62,247 bases of DNA, taken from contig NZ_JAGPOX010000042.1 of assembly GCF_019038435.1 (NCBI RefSeq), forward strand, positions 1 to 62,247, given 5' to 3'. The DNA comes from Nocardia alni (lineage in GTDB: Bacteria > Actinomycetota > Actinomycetes > Mycobacteriales > Mycobacteriaceae). Under the pieces are notes generated by a model. The model did not search any database and had not been told where the DNA came from. It worked only from the letters and a program-made list of their open reading frames with translations. Of the stretch, positions 16,539-24,917 are shown piece after piece. Position numbers and translations under genes: made by a program. Each line of letters begins with the position of its first letter. The stretch's first letter is position 1.

Positions 16539-17937
16539 CGTAATCTCCGCCGATGACGGGTGGGACGTGCTTGGGGAGGTCGTCGATGCCGGTGAGTTCC
16601 TCGCCGTGTTCCTTCGTCACGAGATACTCGGGGACGCCGGACTTTTCGCGGCCCTCGCCCTTACCCTTGGCCTGCCCGGGGTTCACGCCCGCCATGCCCT
16701 GGCTGCCCGCGCGCGGGGCCGCGGTGCGGGCGGCCGACGCCGCGGTGGCCTGGGCGGCGCCCGGAGTGCCGGGGAGGCTGCGGCCGGGACCGCCACCCGC
16801 GGCGGCCGATCCGCCGATGTCGGGGGGCGTTGTGCCGCCGACGGCGAATCGCATGTTGTCGTTGCCGAGGGGGACTGCGCTGGGGTTGGGAACGCCGCCG
16901 GCTCCCATTGCGCTGCCGCCGAGTCCGGACATGTTTCCGCCGGGGCCCGGAGTGTTGCCACCGAGTCCTGGAGCGATATCCGAGACGGACTGTGCGCCAG
17001 GGGTTCCCGAGGTGCTCAGGGGTGAGGTGGGCGCGGTGTATCCGGCAGTCGTGGTGGCGGGCTGGTTTGCGTCGGCCGGGTTGCTGGGATTCGTTGGGCC
17101 GGAGGCGGATCCGTCTGTTCCGGGCTGTGGGCCGGTGATGCCCTGATCGGGGCCCGGGCCGGTGCCAGGGGCGGTGCCGCCCGTGCCCGGGCCGGAGGCG
17201 GCGGGGCCGGGTTGCACGGGTGCCGGGCTCGGGCCGGACGGGCCGACGGGTCCCATCGGGCCGCTCGGGGCCGGGCCGGAGACGATCTGCGGTGCCGTGG
17301 GCAGGAAGGGGACGCCGGTGTCGGTCTGGCCTGCCACGCGGCCGTAGACCGTGGCCAGGATGCGGCGGGCCTCCTGGGTGGCCTCCTGCTGGTCGTGGTC
17401 GTTGACCTTCATGACGCCGCTGGTGGGCAGGGCCTTGCCGGACGGGCTGGGTGCGCCGGCGCCGGGCATGAGGGACTGGGTCTCCTCCAGTCCGGTCTTC
17501 ATTTCCGAGAGTTTCAGGCTGATCAGGGTTGCGGCGCTGGACAGGTGCTTGGACTTGCCGGTGTAATTGTTCACCGCGTCGACGGCGGCGGTGGCGGCCG
17601 CGCCTCGCCAGCCGGAGTGGCCGTTGTCGCCGTTGATCGTGCGGGCGAACTGCTGCTGGAATTGGGCGAATGTGCCCATGAGGGTCATGCCGATATTCGC
17701 CCAGGCGGTGACGGCCTCGTTGACAAGCTGCGGCTTCATCGCGCTCACCGACTGCTGCATGGCGGTTAGATCCATATGGTCGTAGCTGTCGGGCGTGGTG
17801 ATATGTGGTGGCTGGACGTCACCCGAGAACTCGGTTCCGTAATTTCCCTGATGCTCGGTGTTGTAGATCCAGTCCCGGTCCTTGTTCCACTGCTCCTGGG
17901 CCGCGATGACCTTGCGTTTGTAGTCGTCGTAGCTCAT
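16522..17937 (-). CDS. PPE-like type VII secretion substrate with Pro/Gly-rich tail
   Basis: 471 residues. The first ~170 are helical with a WRG turn in GHSGWRGAAATAAVD, as in PPE/WXG proteins. Residues from about 205 to 400 are a long low-complexity Gly/Pro/Ala/Ser region, and the last ~50 residues are charged. It overlaps the preceding small gene by four bases (ATGA) and the following espG by 17, so the three are translationally coupled. Likely exported as a heterodimer with the 125-residue protein; what it does outside is unknown. Confidence 0.82.
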   Translation of the reverse strand: MSYDDYKRKVIAAQEQWNKDRDWIYNTEHQGNYGTEFSGDVQPPHITTPDSYDHMDLTAMQQSVSAMKPQLVNEAVTAWANIGMTLMGTFAQFQQQFARTINGDNGHSGWRGAAATAAVDAVNNYTGKSKHLSSAATLISLKLSEMKTGLEETQSLMPGAGAPSPSGKALPTSGVMKVNDHDQQEATQEARRILATVYGRVAGQTDTGVPFLPTAPQIVSGPAPSGPMGPVGPSGPSPAPVQPGPAASGPGTGGTAPGTGPGPDQGITGPQPGTDGSASGPTNPSNPADANQPATTTAGYTAPTSPLSTSGTPGAQSVSDIAPGLGGNTPGPGGNMSGLGGSAMGAGGVPNPSAVPLGNDNMRFAVGGTTPPDIGGSAAAGGGPGRSLPGTPGAAQATAASAARTAAPRAGSQGMAGVNPGQAKGKGEGREKSGVPEYLVTKEHGEELTGIDDLPKHVPPVIGGDYDAPEY

Positions 17938-18311
17938 TGGGGAGTCAGCTTCTCGATTTGGTGGCGGTGGTTTTCGTCCAGGGCTTCGTAGTTTGCGATT
18001 GCCTTGGCTACCACCTGTTTTGCGGTGTTGGCGGCGTCGATGTGCTGCTTGAGGATAGCCTCCAGCGAGCGGTTGTCGCCGCTGGCCAGAGCGGAGAACT
18101 TCTTCTCTAGGGTCTGACTGGAGTTAAAGTTGCCAAAGCCCGAAATGTAGCTTACGCGAGAACCGGCAATAAGAGCTTCTCTTATCTGGGCAATGTGATC
18201 ATCGCATACTTTATCGAGGCCTTTTCCTGTTTCAGGGTCTAGAAACAGTTCCCCAGCGTTTGCGCTGGTGAGTAGATTTTTCCAATCGTTCGGATCAATC
18301 CCATCTATCAT
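17934..18311 (-). CDS. Small helical ESX substrate (PE/Esx-like) with YxxxD signal
   Basis: 125 residues, predicted mostly helical. The C-terminal segment contains NYEALDENH, which fits the YxxxD/E secretion signal of type VII substrates. A strong AGGAGGGG site precedes the ATG. It lies directly upstream of the PPE-like gene and overlaps it by four bases, the position of a PE partner. The gene is visibly poorer in GC than its surroundings, as is the next one. The fold assignment rests on context and motif, not on a recognised family. Confidence 0.72.
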   Translation of the reverse strand: MIDGIDPNDWKNLLTSANAGELFLDPETGKGLDKVCDDHIAQIREALIAGSRVSYISGFGNFNSSQTLEKKFSALASGDNRSLEAILKQHIDAANTAKQVVAKAIANYEALDENHRHQIEKLTPQ

Positions 18312-18320
18312 TTCCCCTCC

Positions 18321-18908
18321 TCATGCCCCGGGAAGAACCTGAGCAAGTCCATTGGCGAGGCGGCTCACCGTAGTGCATGGATCTCCCAGGTTTGGCATCC
18401 CATACTGGTTTATTACGTCGAATGTGATGGTGCCCCCCGAGACCTGCGCACCGATCAAGCACTCGAGATTATTGTTGCTGCCTACAGGCTGGAAGCGAAG
18501 GGCCCGGTTGCTGCCTACGGTTGTGGGGGTGAAATTTCCGTAATCGGGCCGCTGTTTAATCTGGTCGAGCGTCGTGGCAGATGTAAGAATTCCCAAGTTG
18601 TATGTCTTGTCGGTTGAATACCAGCTACAGATCTTCCAACCGTCGAACGTAGTTCCCGCAACTTTGTTGCTCTTGGTAGTGGTATCGAGGCCAAGTCCCG
18701 AGATTGTCGAATCCGGGATGGTGCAGGGATCCCATTGAGACGCCACTGAACCCGTCGTTGTTGTTGCGGCTGCCGCATTGCTGCTCGGCGGTGCGGTCTG
18801 GGCCGAGGCGGTCGGGGAGCCGGAGTTGGCCTTGCTGCAACCGGTGAGCGCTAGGCCTGCTGCGGCGACCAGGGCGATCGCGCTCAGTGCCTTCGACCGC
18901 TGGGTCAT
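18321..18908 (-). CDS. DUF3558 family lipoprotein
   Basis: 195 residues. A lipoprotein signal with lipobox LTGC ends near residue 24, followed by a Ser/Thr/Ala-rich linker and a DUF3558 domain. The domain shows the family's cysteines in WDPCTIPD, WKICSWYS, LECLIG and GDPCTTV and the closing hydrophobic helix. It would be anchored outside the membrane. GGAGGG precedes the ATG. It is the first gene of the ESX accessory operon, nine bases before the small secreted protein. AT content is higher than in neighbouring genes, hinting at acquisition. Confidence 0.88.
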   Translation of the reverse strand: MTQRSKALSAIALVAAAGLALTGCSKANSGSPTASAQTAPPSSNAAAATTTTGSVASQWDPCTIPDSTISGLGLDTTTKSNKVAGTTFDGWKICSWYSTDKTYNLGILTSATTLDQIKQRPDYGNFTPTTVGSNRALRFQPVGSNNNLECLIGAQVSGGTITFDVINQYGMPNLGDPCTTVSRLANGLAQVLPGA

Positions 18909-19008
18909 CTGGTGCCCTCCGTGTTGGCGGATGTCGCTGGGGGCAGGCCCGTGCCGGATCCCCCCATCCAGCAGACCTTACCGGCCGTCTGGATGGGGAA
19001 CAACCGGG

Positions 19009-19215
19009 TCAGGCGTGGTCGAACCTGGCGTTTCGCAGGCTGTTGGTGAACGTGTCCCATTCGTCGGGAGTGAAGACGAGCGCCGGACCGGTCGGGTTCT
19101 TCGAGTCGCGGACTCCCACCATGCCCGCGCCGATGTGAGCGATCTCCACGCACGCGGTGGCTTCCTTGCTGCGGCTCGACTTGAACCAATGTGCTTGGGA
19201 AAGGTCGTAACTCAC
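19009..19215 (-). CDS. DUF397 domain protein
   Basis: 68 residues, the standard size for DUF397. The family motifs are present: WFKSSRSKEATACVEIAH, then VGVRDSKNPTGPALVFTPDEWDTF. These small proteins are almost always encoded next to an Scr1-type XRE regulator in actinomycetes and are thought to work with it. Here the start overlaps the end of the XRE gene by four bases. Confidence 0.92.
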   Translation of the reverse strand: MSYDLSQAHWFKSSRSKEATACVEIAHIGAGMVGVRDSKNPTGPALVFTPDEWDTFTNSLRNARFDHA

Positions 19216-20096
19216 GTGTTGTACTCCCTTGCGATCTGACCGATCAGGGTCCTCGATTCGTCCCTGTCCAAGGCTACGCGGTCGATCTCCTCGACTGCAT
19301 GCCGATACGGACCGATCTCGCTCTCGCGTTCGAGGTAGAGATCTCCTGTGAAGCTTTCCACGAAGACGACCGGCGTTTGAACCAAATCTGTTGTCGAGGT
19401 TTCTCCATAATCCAGAAGAACGAAGGAACCGACGTGCAGCCCGATATGGCTGCCCACCGACTGTGGGATCACTCGGATGGATACGTTCGGCCGTTCACCG
19501 AGGGTGATCAAATGTTGTCGCTGTCGGCCCATGACCGCAGATCCACCGACTTGGTGATGTAGGACGGCCTCGGAGAGGAAGACGTCTACCTCCAGCTCAT
19601 TGCGGAGCATGCGCTTTTGACGCTCAATGGCCATCTCTACGCGGCGATCCACATCTTCCGCAGAGTCCCCGGGAGTCATGGTCCACTCGCCGGCTCGGCG
19701 GTAGTCGGCGGTCTGTAGCAATCCGGGAAGTAGTGTGTTCTGGAACGAAGTGAACTTTCGTGCCGTCTCCTCGAGTGTGAAGTAGTAGATGACGCCGTCC
19801 GGAGCGAGATCCGCGTACGCGTACCACCAGTGTCCGCCCGACTTCTGTGCCTGCCGTGCCTCCGTCGCGAGGTTCAGCAGCACTTTGCGCTCGGCGTCGT
19901 TCACCTCGTACTTATCGCACAGGGCGTTGATGTGCAGGCTCGATGTGCGGGTCGGTTCTCCCTCCTCGAGTCTCCCGATGGACTGGGGTGACACCTCGAG
20001 AGCCCTTGCCGCCGCTGATTGGCTGACTCCGGCCTTCACCCTGAGCATGCGCAGACGTTGACCCAAAGTCCGACGTGCGAGCGATGATCCTGTCAT
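19212..20096 (-). CDS. Scr1-family XRE regulator (HTH plus DUF5753)
   Basis: 294 residues. N-terminal XRE helix-turn-helix (about residues 10-65; KAGVSQSAAARALEVSPQSIGRLEEGE) and a C-terminal DUF5753/Scr1 domain beginning near YFTLEETARKFTSF with LLPGLLQTADYRR. The class includes regulators of antibiotic production and development in streptomycetes. GGAGGC precedes the ATG at 20096. It is coupled to the DUF397 gene. Upstream, TCCGTA boxes at 20106-20111 and 20123-20128 and the inverse TACGGA at 20143-20148 could be its own operator. Confidence 0.9.
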   Translation of the reverse strand: MTGSSLARRTLGQRLRMLRVKAGVSQSAAARALEVSPQSIGRLEEGEPTRTSSLHINALCDKYEVNDAERKVLLNLATEARQAQKSGGHWWYAYADLAPDGVIYYFTLEETARKFTSFQNTLLPGLLQTADYRRAGEWTMTPGDSAEDVDRRVEMAIERQKRMLRNELEVDVFLSEAVLHHQVGGSAVMGRQRQHLITLGERPNVSIRVIPQSVGSHIGLHVGSFVLLDYGETSTTDLVQTPVVFVESFTGDLYLERESEIGPYRHAVEEIDRVALDRDESRTLIGQIAREYNT

Positions 20097-20302
20097 TACT
20101 TTGCCTCCGTATCTTTGTGTTCTCCGTACTGGAAAGGCCCCCTACGGATAGCCCCGTGACGAATACGCGAATTTCCCCGTGGACCCCTGGTGGATAACCG
20201 GCAAACCTCAACCGACATGGTAGGACTCGGCTCGGTGCTTCGCTATCGTCTGCCGCGTAAGAGATTTCGTTCTGTCTACCGCGAAACGGAAAGGGGGCCA
20301 GT

Positions 20303-20770
20303 ATGTACGGCCTTCCGCCAGCCGATCGGAGTGTCGTGTCGGACATGGCCGAGCCGCTGCCCACGAAATCGGAACTGCTGTATGCCTGCCGGGGTATCGA
20401 GTACGACTGGCATCCGATTCTGCGCGCCGCGCACGCGCTGACCGAACTGCACGAGAAAAAATTGAGCACGGACACCGTGGAATATGTCGAATTGGAATGT
20501 GAACGGGCGCGGCGAATACGTGACATCGATCGGTGCGTGACCGCCTCGCTGCCGCCCGCCCACGGTTCGGCTCATGTGCACACCGAAACGGTCGGTGCGG
20601 TCGTCGACCGCGTCGCTCGGTTCACCGCCGCCGCCTACGCCGCCCTGGCAGACCCCTGCGACTGGTCCCTGGGTGAGGCATGGGAACGCCTGGCCGAACT
20701 GGCCGTCGGATACGAGGACCTCATCGACGAGGTCCGGACCGGCCGCCGTCGGCTGCCCGGCGGCCCCTGA
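20303..20770 (+). CDS. DUF4254 family protein
   Basis: 155 residues matching the short actinobacterial DUF4254 proteins: LPTKSELLYACRG near the start, then RARRIRDIDRCV, VHTETVGAVVDRVARFTAAAYAAL and WERLAELAVGYEDL. The family is helical and of unknown function, often near regulators. A GGAAAGGGGG site precedes the ATG. It is divergent from the XRE gene; the next 540 bases downstream hold no gene. Confidence 0.88.
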   Translation: MYGLPPADRSVVSDMAEPLPTKSELLYACRGIEYDWHPILRAAHALTELHEKKLSTDTVEYVELECERARRIRDIDRCVTASLPPAHGSAHVHTETVGAVVDRVARFTAAAYAALADPCDWSLGEAWERLAELAVGYEDLIDEVRTGRRRLPGGP

Positions 20771-20914
20771 TCCCCGCTGCGGTGTCTGCCCGGCGGTGTG
20801 TCATCGCCCGCCGACCTGGGTCTGCGCCCGTTTCCGAAAGACTTTCCATGAGAGTAATTCGGACTAATGCCACACCGGGGGGTGCTGGTAAAAAATATGT
20901 AAACCGGACAAAAG

Positions 20915-20964
20915 GACGTGCCCGCCGAAACGTGATGAGGGACATACATTTCGACGGGCACGTC
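20915..20964 (-). repeat. 50-nt inverted-repeat element, copy 1 (19-base stem, 12-base loop)
   Basis: The arms are 20915-20933 and 20946-20964. Read as minus-strand RNA all 19 positions pair, two of them G-U; read as plus strand those two are C-A mismatches. A second copy lies at 24918-24967 with an 11/12 identical loop, and its stem differences keep pairing on the minus strand. It sits between the DUF4254 gene and the first porin array. Possible roles are a structured RNA, a two-way terminator or a small mobile palindrome. Confidence 0.7.
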
Positions 20965-21022
20965 ATGGCCGCCGTACAGCCGTACTCAATATTGCTCACC
21001 CGTCGTCGCGTGGCCAGAGCGT

Positions 21023-21171
21023 TTTCAATGGTTGTCGGCCGCTTTCCGTGATTGTCGGCCGCTTTCAATGTATGTCTCCCGGGTTGCAATGGATGTTTTT
21101 CAATGAAGGTTGTCCGGTTTCAATGAAGTACCGCGCGCTCGGATTGCAATGAATGTTCGAAGCAATGAAGG
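21023..21171 (+). promoter_or_regulatory. Array of eight TTTCAATGAAGG-type motifs upstream of porin cassette 1
   Basis: Eight degenerate units start at 21023, 21043, 21063, 21084, 21098, 21118, 21144 and 21160, mostly 20 bases apart with a few irregular gaps. The core CAATG is kept in seven of eight. Within it TTGTCGGCCGCTTTC is repeated exactly at 21032 and 21052. The array ends about 30 bases before a conserved block TGTGAATTGGGCTACCGTT whose TACCGT (21204-21209) is a plausible -10 element. It looks like cooperative binding sites for an activator or repressor. Confidence 0.65.
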
Positions 21172-21313
21172 AAACATAAACTGTTGGCAATTGTGAATTG
21201 GGCTACCGTTCTGCCCTGTGTACGAATCGCCTGGTATGCCAAGCCCGTTGCGGCTCGTGCGCCATCTGAATGCCCCACCTGAGTGGGGCATGCCGAGTAT
21301 GTAGTGAGGACTG

Positions 21314-21976
21314 ATGAGGGAAATTCGAAATGCCGGTTCTGCCTGGGCTCTCCGGGCTGCCGGTATCACCGTGGCGGTCACCGCCGCGATCGGGCTGTTC
21401 TCCACCGGTGCGGCGAATGCCGACACCTTCGTGCCGTTGCCGGACGGGCACGTCGTGGATCCTGGTGTGACCATCGACAGTACCGGTAACAGCGTCATCA
21501 TTTCGCCGTCACTCGCGGCGAACGGTGCTGGTCGTGTGGCGTGGTTGTCGTCGCACATCGTCACGAATGTGACGACTCCGGTCGGTACTGTCGGCCCGTG
21601 GAACGGTCCGCAGAACAATGCGGGGACCAACAACTCCTCGACGCATGGCGCTTCGACTCTGTCGGTGGGTTATGTGATGGGTTGCCAGGTGTCGCTGGGT
21701 GAGCTGTCGGCGGGTGTCTCGGGTGAGATCAGCACGACGCCGACATTGTCGGGTTCGCTGTCGCTGCCGCTGTCACCCGGGCAGGTCAAGTGGGTCAACT
21801 ATGACCAGCAGGATATGACCAGCAGCGGTCGGTACTCCTTCGATCTTCAGGACCAGGAGGTCGAGGTCCAGGGGTGCGCGGGTTATGCGCAGGCTCGTGA
21901 GGTCGTGACGGTGGAGATCATCGGCAGCGACTACACCAAGCAGACCTTGTACGGCCAGCCATTCAGCCTCGGCTGA
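21314..21976 (+). CDS. nfpA: MspA-family outer-membrane porin subunit, NfpA-like, copy 1
   Basis: 220 residues with a Sec signal peptide ending GAANA (about residue 36). The mature part is a beta-rich MspA-type porin monomer: GYVMGCQVSLGELSAGVSG, SLPLSPGQVKWVNY, VEVQGCAGYAQAREVVTV and the closing YGQPFSLG. Two cysteines are conserved in both NfpA copies. In N. farcinica NfpA and NfpB form a mixed water-filled channel through the mycolate outer membrane. It is followed 62 bases later by an NfpB-like gene. Copy 2 at 25409 is highly similar, with blocks of exact DNA identity. The symbol denotes homology, not proven orthology. Confidence 0.88.
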   Translation: MREIRNAGSAWALRAAGITVAVTAAIGLFSTGAANADTFVPLPDGHVVDPGVTIDSTGNSVIISPSLAANGAGRVAWLSSHIVTNVTTPVGTVGPWNGPQNNAGTNNSSTHGASTLSVGYVMGCQVSLGELSAGVSGEISTTPTLSGSLSLPLSPGQVKWVNYDQQDMTSSGRYSFDLQDQEVEVQGCAGYAQAREVVTVEIIGSDYTKQTLYGQPFSLG

Positions 21977-22038
21977 GCTCGCCGATAGTCACCCCTTTTT
22001 TTCGCTTCGGCGAATCAGATCTTCGAGGAAACACCCAA

Positions 22039-22740
22039 ATGAACAATACTCGTAAGGGCACAATTGCCCGTATGGTCGGCATCGGAGCAGCCGCCACCGC
22101 CGCGGTCGGGCTGTTCTCCACCGGTGCGGCGAACGCCGACACGTTCGTACCGCTGCCGGACACTCACAACTCCCAGACCATGGGCGACGGCACCGTCATG
22201 CATGTCGACATCCTGGGGGAGTCGGCGAACATCAACCCGGGCATGGTCGCCAGCCCGCTGAGCCGCAACGTGTGGACCAGCGGACGCGCTCAGGTGAACC
22301 TGACCGGCGGCGAGGCCGGGGACCCGAAGACCGCTACTCGTCTGGTCGTCGGTTATATCGTCGGTTGCCAGGTCGACCTGTCCGGCGGCATGACCCCGGA
22401 GGCGGACGGTGGTGTCACGGTCACTCCGGGGACCAGCAGCACCAGCACGTCCTACTCCGGCACCGGTACCTTGGGTACGACCCTGACCCTGGGCGCCGGC
22501 CAGGCCAAGGAACTGAACATCCTCGATCTCGAATCACCGGATGATTTCGGCACCGACAGCCACTACTCGTGGCAGCAGGTCACCGGTCCGCATCAGAGCC
22601 TGACCTGGCATGATGAGGAGTTCAACGTGGACGGCTGCGGCGGCTACGCGCAGGCGCGGTCGTTCGCTCGGGCGCAGGTCTACACCTCGCACGGCATCGG
22701 CTACACCACCACATACGGCAAGCCGTTCAGCATCGGCTGA
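22039..22740 (+). CDS. nfpB: MspA-family outer-membrane porin subunit, NfpB-like, copy 1
   Basis: 233 residues with signal peptide ending GAANA and a mature MspA-like beta domain: GYIVGCQVDLSGGM, GTTLTLGAGQAKELNI, FNVDGCGGYAQARSFA and YGKPFSIG. An acidic and His-bearing stretch (SPDDFGTDSHYSW) is absent from NfpA and may line the constriction. It probably assembles with the NfpA-like product into a hetero-oligomeric channel (family knowledge from N. farcinica). The pair shares one transcript, ending at the hairpin 22752-22796. Confidence 0.88.
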   Translation: MNNTRKGTIARMVGIGAAATAAVGLFSTGAANADTFVPLPDTHNSQTMGDGTVMHVDILGESANINPGMVASPLSRNVWTSGRAQVNLTGGEAGDPKTATRLVVGYIVGCQVDLSGGMTPEADGGVTVTPGTSSTSTSYSGTGTLGTTLTLGAGQAKELNILDLESPDDFGTDSHYSWQQVTGPHQSLTWHDEEFNVDGCGGYAQARSFARAQVYTSHGIGYTTTYGKPFSIG

Positions 22741-22751
22741 TCGGTTGCCGT

Positions 22752-22796
22752 AAACCCCTGTCCTGCAACCTTAGTCGGATGCGGGATAGGGGTTTT
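22752..22796. terminator. Terminator hairpin after porin cassette 1, shared with the GNAT gene
   Basis: Arms 22752-22766 (AAACCCCTGTCCTGC) and 22781-22795 pair with only two wobble-type differences and the plus strand continues in TTTT. The right arm overlaps the last codons of the convergent GNAT gene, so it probably ends both transcripts. Confidence 0.7.
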
Positions 22797-23448
22797 CATG
22801 TGTCTGGGTGCGGATCCGGGTCACCAGCTTCTCCCGGACCGCGGGCCAGTCGTCCACGGTGATGGAGAACAGCACGCTGTCGCGGATGGTGCCGTCGCCA
22901 CGCCGGAAGTGGTGGCGCAGAGTGCCCTCGTAGTGTGCGCCCAGCCGTGATATCGCCTGCTGCGAACGATGGTTGCGCACATCGGTTTTCAGCTGGACCC
23001 GCGCGACGCCCAGTGTGCCGAAGGCATAGTCGAGTAGCAGCAGTTTGGCTTCGGGGTTGACCGCGGTGCCCCACACCGACGGGGTGTAGAGGGTGAAGCC
23101 GATCTCCAGTCCGGCGTCGTGCGGGCGGGCGTCGAGATAGGCGGTGACGCCGATGATCGCGCCGGGCGCGCGATCGCCGATCGGCCGGCGGGCGCGCACC
23201 GCCCAGCCCTGCCAGTTGTCGTACGACTGCCGCTGACGCAGGAGGGCTTCGAAGTGCTGGGGGGATCCGGGGCGGCGGGGCACATGCGCCCAGACCCGGT
23301 CGCTGTCCAGGGCCGTGAACAACTCGGCAGCCTCCGCGGCGGCGTCGATTCTGCTCAGGTGTACTGTCTCGCCGGTCAGCGCCGCGTCGTCCGGGACGGG
23401 CCAGATCATGTCCGGCCAGGCTTCGTCGTTGGGGCGGGGATCGGACAT
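22771..23448 (-). CDS. GNAT family N-acetyltransferase (RimJ/RimL-like)
   Basis: 225 residues. Acetyltransferase_3-type features: LSRID and AAELFTALDSDRVWAHVP at the N-terminus, IGVTAYLDARPHDAGLEIGFTLYTPSVWGTAVN in the core, and KTDVRNHRSQQAISRLGAHYEGTLRHHFRRGDG at the C-terminus. The closest characterised group acetylates ribosomal protein N-termini or small molecules; the substrate here is unknown. ATG 23448 is used; a weak ribosome site leaves a slightly longer start possible. It is convergent with the first porin pair. Confidence 0.85.
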   Translation of the reverse strand: MSDPRPNDEAWPDMIWPVPDDAALTGETVHLSRIDAAAEAAELFTALDSDRVWAHVPRRPGSPQHFEALLRQRQSYDNWQGWAVRARRPIGDRAPGAIIGVTAYLDARPHDAGLEIGFTLYTPSVWGTAVNPEAKLLLLDYAFGTLGVARVQLKTDVRNHRSQQAISRLGAHYEGTLRHHFRRGDGTIRDSVLFSITVDDWPAVREKLVTRIRTQTHENPYPASD

Positions 23449-23842
23449 CGGCTCGAAGCGAGCCAATTCTGCGGTTTGCACAGGTGGACTATACCGGTTA
23501 CCAGACGTGCTCGATAAGTGTATTACGTTGCCGGACAACACTTTTCGTTCATCTTACGTTAACGAGACAGTGTCGTGCGAGCCATTGCGGCATTGCGTCA
23601 TCGGGGGCCGGGCCTCGCGTGCCGGCCGGACGTTTCGTGCGAAATCCGCTGGCGCCACTGAGGGTTCGTGCCCCGGCGGCGCACCGGATTTCGAGTGTGC
23701 TGCCGTGCGAAGTTTGCCCGATGTTCTGTGAAATGCAAACTGGTCAGTTTTGAACTGAATTCGGTACTTCAAAACTTGTTGTGTCACACCATGAGCGAGA
23801 CTATTAGAGTATCGGGTGGTATCGGTAACGGAGAGGAAACGG
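23449..23842. other. Gene-free divergent region with inverted repeat AGTTTTGAA/TTCAAAACT
   Basis: 394 bases between the GNAT gene and the small gene at 23843. The only structure I see is a perfect 9-base inverted repeat, 23746-23754 and 23768-23776, in an AT-rich pocket about 70 bases before the small gene. It has the look of an operator. The rest is GC-rich without recognisable elements. Confidence 0.45.
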
Positions 23843-24127
23843 GTGGTCGTTGGTAGGCGCCGCGGCGGGAACGGGAAGCCGTTCGGTCCGGTCCGCCCCG
23901 AGCATGCGTCCGATGGCTGGGCATTGGCCGGTGACGCCGCGGAGTGGTGGTTGACCAAGACCTACGGCGTCATCCATGCGCGTATCAACGGCACGACCGA
24001 CAGTACTTGCGCCTGGCGGGTCAGCAAGCCCACCGGCGACTTGATTCGCGAGGTGTCGGCCTTCACGGTCGAGGAGGCGAAGATCGCCTGTGACACCTGG
24101 GCGAAGGAAAACCTGCCGCCGGGCTGA
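23843..24127 (+). CDS. Small hypothetical protein
   Basis: 94 residues from a GTG with a GAGAGG site seven bases upstream. The first twenty residues are basic and Gly-rich; the remainder is a compact mixed alpha/beta sequence (GWALAGDAAEWWLTK, ARINGTTDSTCAWRVSK, FTVEEAKIACDTWAKE) with two cysteines. I do not recognise the family. Its stop codon abuts that of the convergent PEP-mutase-like gene with no base between. Confidence 0.6.
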   Translation: MVVGRRRGGNGKPFGPVRPEHASDGWALAGDAAEWWLTKTYGVIHARINGTTDSTCAWRVSKPTGDLIREVSAFTVEEAKIACDTWAKENLPPG

Positions 24128-24880
24128 TCACCCCCAGCGCTGGAGCAACCGGTTGGTTTCCGCCGTCAGGGCCGCCTGCAGGAATGGACCGAAACTGATT
24201 CGGGCGACGCCCAGTTCGGCGAAGTGGGCGCGATCTCCCTTGTCGGGCGCGGAGATCGCGTTGACCGGCAACGGCAGTTCGGAGGTCAGGCGACGCAGGG
24301 TGTCCGCATCGTGCCGGCCCACCGGATACAACACGTCGGCCCCGGCATCGGCGGCCAGTCGCAGCCGCGCCACCGCGCGGTCGATGCGGTCCGCCTCGTC
24401 ACCGTCCTGCCGCAGGAACAGGTCGGTGCGTGCGTTGACCACCACGTGTACACCCGAGGCGTCGGCGGCTTGGCGCAGCGCGGCGACGAAATCCGCGTGC
24501 TCCTGCGGCTCGCGCAACCGGCCACCCTCGCTGTGCACGGTGTCCTCGATGTTCAGGCCCACCACACCCACCTCCAGCAGCCCCTCGATCAGCTCGGACG
24601 GCTTACGGCCATACCCGGATTCGATATCCAGGGAGACGGGAATCGTGACGGCCGCGGTGATCTCGCGCACCCGGGCCAGCGATTCGGCGAAGGTCATGCC
24701 CTCCTGGTCGGACTTGCCCAGGGAATCGGCCAGCGGGTGGCTGCCCACTGTCAGTGCGGAGAACCCGGCCTGCTGGACCAGATTCGCCGACCAGGCATCC
24801 CAGACGGTGGGCAGGATGACGGGATCGCCAGGGCGGTGCAGAGCGAGGAAGGCGGCGGCTTTGTCGGTGAGTGCGTTCAC
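24128..24880 (-). CDS. Isocitrate lyase/PEP mutase superfamily enzyme
   Basis: 250 residues, TIM barrel. Visible hallmarks are ILPTVWDAWSANLVQQAGFSAL, the metal-binding region VSLDIESGYG, LNIEDTVHSEGG with the essential acidic pair, and VNARTDLFLR. Members act as PEP mutase, oxaloacetate decarboxylase, 2-methylisocitrate lyase or carboxy-PEP mutase; this short form resembles the oxaloacetate decarboxylase-like group. The GTG at 24880 is taken as start. The frame stays open upstream through the 50-nt hairpin (24918-24967), so either a longer protein or a structured 5' leader is possible. Confidence 0.85.
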   Translation of the reverse strand: MNALTDKAAAFLALHRPGDPVILPTVWDAWSANLVQQAGFSALTVGSHPLADSLGKSDQEGMTFAESLARVREITAAVTIPVSLDIESGYGRKPSELIEGLLEVGVVGLNIEDTVHSEGGRLREPQEHADFVAALRQAADASGVHVVVNARTDLFLRQDGDEADRIDRAVARLRLAADAGADVLYPVGRHDADTLRRLTSELPLPVNAISAPDKGDRAHFAELGVARISFGPFLQAALTAETNRLLQRWG

Positions 24881-24917
24881 GGGTTCAGCGTACTGATCCA
24901 CGCCGGGGCGAGAATGG

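Noticed and set aside
21023..21171. CRISPR-like regular repeats
   Set aside because: Units are about 12 bases, degenerate, with spacers under 15 bases and no cas genes; the pattern fits protein-binding sites instead.
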